A stretch of DNA of 7,133 nt. It comes from Nitrospinota bacterium (GTDB taxonomy: Bacteria > JAUXIQ01). The DNA lies in NCBI GenBank assembly GCA_030620925.1, contig JAUXIQ010000098.1, positions 1-7,133 of the forward strand, given 5' to 3'. Shown here piece after piece: positions 5,740-7,133 of the stretch (the first letter of the stretch is position 1; each line of letters starts with the position of its first letter). The notes under the pieces are model-generated. The model searched no databases. It saw only the letters and a list, made by a program, of their open reading frames with translations, and had not been told where the DNA came from. The translations under genes were made by a program, and so were the position numbers.

Positions 5740-6365
5740 TGGCCACTATCCAGGATATAGCGGATGAGATAAAGACCGCTACCAAACGGACAGACATGGA
5801 GTCCGGGATACTGGCCTCCGTGCAGCGAGCGGTGGAGTTCATCGAAAATGAATACGACTGGAGATGGTTAGAAGAGTCATCCTCTACATTCACCACGAGT
5901 AACGGTACAGAGTCTTATAGCATCGAGAGCGATATAGGAGTAACGAACTTAAAAAAGATTCGAGAATTACGTTACGAGAACAACTCCGCCAATAGTGAAT
6001 GGCCGGTTAACAGAAAATCTCAGAAAGAGTTCAGAGATAAGTGGGGACTCAACACCAGCACCGGAGAGCCTATCGAGTATATGGAGGATGCCGGTAACAT
6101 CCATCTGGCCCCTAAACCGGGTGGGACGTACACTGTCAGATTCAAATACTGGAAGAAGCACCCGACCACAGCCGACACTACGCTACTAGTCCCCTCAAGG
6201 AACATCGTCAAAGAGAAAGCCCTGGCGATATTCTTCCTGGATTACAACGACATGCCAGAACTGGCCGAGCCTCACGAGTTCGAGTATTTAAAAGAACTGC
6301 AAAGCCTCTTCGCTCTGGAAACCTCGGGCGATGAAGTGGTAACGGTCAAATATAGAGATTTTTAA
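5739..6365 (+). CDS. Phage adaptor (head-tail connector) protein
   Basis: This 208-residue protein is likely the adaptor ring that binds beneath the portal after DNA filling and joins head to tail. It starts with a helical segment (TIQDIADEIKTATKR, then GILASVQRAVEFIENEYDWRWLEE), typical of adaptor proteins, including the tryptophan-containing YDWRWLE turn. A middle beta domain follows (TFTTSNGTESYSI, KKIRELRYE, PIEYMEDAGNIHLAPKPGG, YTVRFKYWKKHP), and a C-terminal helical part (VKEKALAIFFLDYNDMPELA, then EYLKELQSLFAL). The layout matches SU10-type adaptor proteins as I remember them. AAGGGA (5724-5729) lies nine bases before ATG, and the start overlaps the stop of the zinc-finger gene. An in-frame Met at codon 20 is a less likely start. 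The gene is followed by a 171-base gap. Confidence 0.85.
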   Translation: MATIQDIADEIKTATKRTDMESGILASVQRAVEFIENEYDWRWLEESSSTFTTSNGTESYSIESDIGVTNLKKIRELRYENNSANSEWPVNRKSQKEFRDKWGLNTSTGEPIEYMEDAGNIHLAPKPGGTYTVRFKYWKKHPTTADTTLLVPSRNIVKEKALAIFFLDYNDMPELAEPHEFEYLKELQSLFALETSGDEVVTVKYRDF

Positions 6366-6437
6366 GGTATCCCTCAAAGATACAAGATACACCACTCGAT
6401 CAGATTTGAGAAGGCGAATCGAAAGACGAGGTATAAA

Positions 6438-6485
6438 GTGAAAGACGTCATTCCGCAGGAGGGTCTTAAAGGCACGACCGGTTAG
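6438..6485 (+). CDS. Possible 15-codon leader peptide
   Basis: GTG 6438 to TAG 6485 would code for MKDVIPQEGLKGTTG. GAGGT (6428-6432) lies five bases before GTG, an acceptable ribosome binding site. The peptide shows no run of one amino acid, so classic amino-acid attenuation is not suggested. A frame this short arises easily by chance, and nothing else supports translation. Confidence 0.15.
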   Translation: MKDVIPQEGLKGTTG

Positions 6486-6498
6486 ACTGTTCGGCGCA

Positions 6499-6527
6499 CC
6501 CCGTTACCTGCGGGGAAAACATGCAGG
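6499..6527 (+). promoter_or_regulatory. Two mutually exclusive hairpins next to the tail gene's ribosome binding site
   Basis: CCCCG (6499-6503) can pair with CGGGG (6511-6515). Alternatively CCTGC (6507-6511) can pair with GCAGG (6523-6527), which would bury part of the Shine-Dalgarno AGGAG (6525-6529) of the gene starting at 6537. The pairs share bases 6507-6511, so only one can form. This is the geometry of a translational on/off switch, but both stems are only five base pairs. Confidence 0.35.
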
Positions 6528-6536
6528 AGTTAATCA

Positions 6537-7133
6537 ATGACAGACGCTATTAACAGTTGGGATAAAAACAGGCCCGCAGGTACGGATTACATCGACGCTT
6601 CCGATGAGTTGATACGGGCCAACCAGGCGGCCGTTGAAGAGATGACCGGCGGCTGGATGCAGGATTTAATTGTGACCAACGGCGGTTCGGCGGGACAGAT
6701 AGATATAGACGCCACACGGCTCGGCCTCATTAAGAGTTCGGGAGCGCCACCGCTTATTATTGTCGATCGAAGCACAAATCTTACCTGCGATTGGGGCAAT
6801 GGTGAGGCGATAAACGGAAGAGAAGCGGGCCTAGCGACTACCGCAGGTTGGAAATATGTGTGGGTTCTGCGCGATCCTGTTGCGGGGAATACGGGCAGCT
6901 TATTTTCTGCGGCAACCGCGGTGGGCGGCGTAACCATGCCCGGCGATTACGCTTTCGGGCGGCTCGTTGGAACTGTTTACTGGGATGGAGCAAGCGACTT
7001 CACGGCTTTTATCCAGCGCGGCAACAGAGTAGCTATCAAAAGTCCGCCCCAGGTGCTGAATAACGGGCGCAGCGACTTGGCGTGGACACAGCTCGACCTG
7101 AGTGCTTATATACCGACTATTACCCGTGAAATA
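6537..7133 (+). CDS. Tail or fibre-type virion protein, N-terminal part
   Basis: The frame is open from ATG 6537 to the right edge (199 codons) and continues beyond it. AGGAG (6525-6529) lies seven bases before the ATG. The N-terminal segment (NSWDKNRPAGTDYIDASDEL, then IRANQAAVEEM) has the W-x-x-x-RPAGTD and DDEIR-like pattern common at the start of phage tail fibre proteins, probably an attachment and trimer-forming part. From about residue 44 it is beta-rich: DLIVTNGGSAGQIDIDATRL, STNLTCDWGNGEAINGRE, WKYVWVLRDP, PGDYAFGRLVGTVYWD, FTAFIQRGNRV and TQLDLSAYIPTITRE. This succession (conserved Asp-Ile-Asp-Ala, a WxYVWxL strand, a GDYxxxRLVGxV strand, an FIQxGxRV strand, a closing xxLDLSxYIP) is one I recall from many phage tail and host-contact proteins, without a sure family name. 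Receptor binding or enzymatic domains, if any, lie outside the window. Confidence 0.75.
   Translation, partial: MTDAINSWDKNRPAGTDYIDASDELIRANQAAVEEMTGGWMQDLIVTNGGSAGQIDIDATRLGLIKSSGAPPLIIVDRSTNLTCDWGNGEAINGREAGLATTAGWKYVWVLRDPVAGNTGSLFSAATAVGGVTMPGDYAFGRLVGTVYWDGASDFTAFIQRGNRVAIKSPPQVLNNGRSDLAWTQLDLSAYIPTITREI

Larger units (their letters stand above)
6366..6536 (+). other. Leader-like gap before the tail gene
   Basis: This 171-base stretch has no sizeable gene. It contains GTATC/GATAC arms (6368-6372 with 6380-6384) just after the adaptor stop, a TATAAA (6432-6437) that could be a -10 box but has only a weak TTGAGA 20 bases upstream, a 15-codon GTG-initiated frame (6438-6485) with GAGGT before it, and two competing hairpins (6499-6527). 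Together these look like a control region for the following tail gene, but each part is weak alone. Confidence 0.45.

Noticed and set aside
6406-6437. Sigma-70-like promoter (TTGAGA ... TATAAA) before the tail gene
   Set aside because: Spacing of 20 bases is too long and the -35 match is weak; listed only as part of the gap description.
6494-6520. A GC hairpin with flanks (CCCCG, CGGGGAAAAC) that looks like a type I-E CRISPR repeat
   Set aside because: Only one copy, no second repeat or spacer within the window, and a 5-bp stem of this kind occurs easily. Kept only as a possible regulatory hairpin.

Overview
The window is the head-assembly module of a tailed bacteriophage, or a prophage, in a bacterium. 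All genes lie on the + strand, packed head to tail in the classic order: large terminase (3' part), portal, scaffold, major capsid protein, small beta-rich protein, small zinc-finger protein, adaptor, then the start of a tail or fibre-type protein that runs off the right edge. The portal is of the P22 type and the capsid protein of the N4-gp56 type. No tape measure, tube or sheath gene lies between the adaptor and the fibre-like gene, which fits a short-tailed (podovirus-like) particle, but only part of the genome is visible. The host cannot be named. Base composition looks balanced to slightly GC-rich, and AGA, AGG and ATA codons are common in every gene, so this is not a window adapted to E. 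coli-like codon use.

Layout. 1-771 terminase nuclease domain; 778-2619 portal; 2620-2846 a 227-base gap full of inverted repeats, including a terminator-like hairpin; 2853-3740 scaffold; 3759-4766 major capsid protein; 4767-4868 a gap holding an imperfect inverted repeat with GTAGGGGC-type ends; 4869-5273 small beta-rich protein, probably a head decoration or minor head protein; 5274-5391 a gap with a terminator-like hairpin and an exact 30-bp tandem duplication that carries a perfect Shine-Dalgarno; 5392-5739 zinc-finger protein; 5739-6365 adaptor (overlapping start); 6366-6536 leader-like gap with two competing hairpins, one of which would cover the ribosome binding site of the next gene; 6537-7133 partial tail or fibre protein.

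How they work together. The terminase cuts and pumps DNA through the portal into a procapsid built from the capsid protein around the scaffold. The beta-rich protein probably decorates or stabilises the shell. The adaptor closes the portal and receives the tail, to which the last protein probably belongs. The role of the zinc-finger protein is unknown.

The genes are of familiar families and I see no undescribed defence, editing or regulatory enzyme. The unusual content is between the genes: four gaps of 102-227 bases in a normally compact operon, each with strong inverted repeats and one with a duplicated ribosome binding site. These look like either dispersed host-type hairpin repeats inserted at gene borders or RNA elements that set the relative output of structural proteins.
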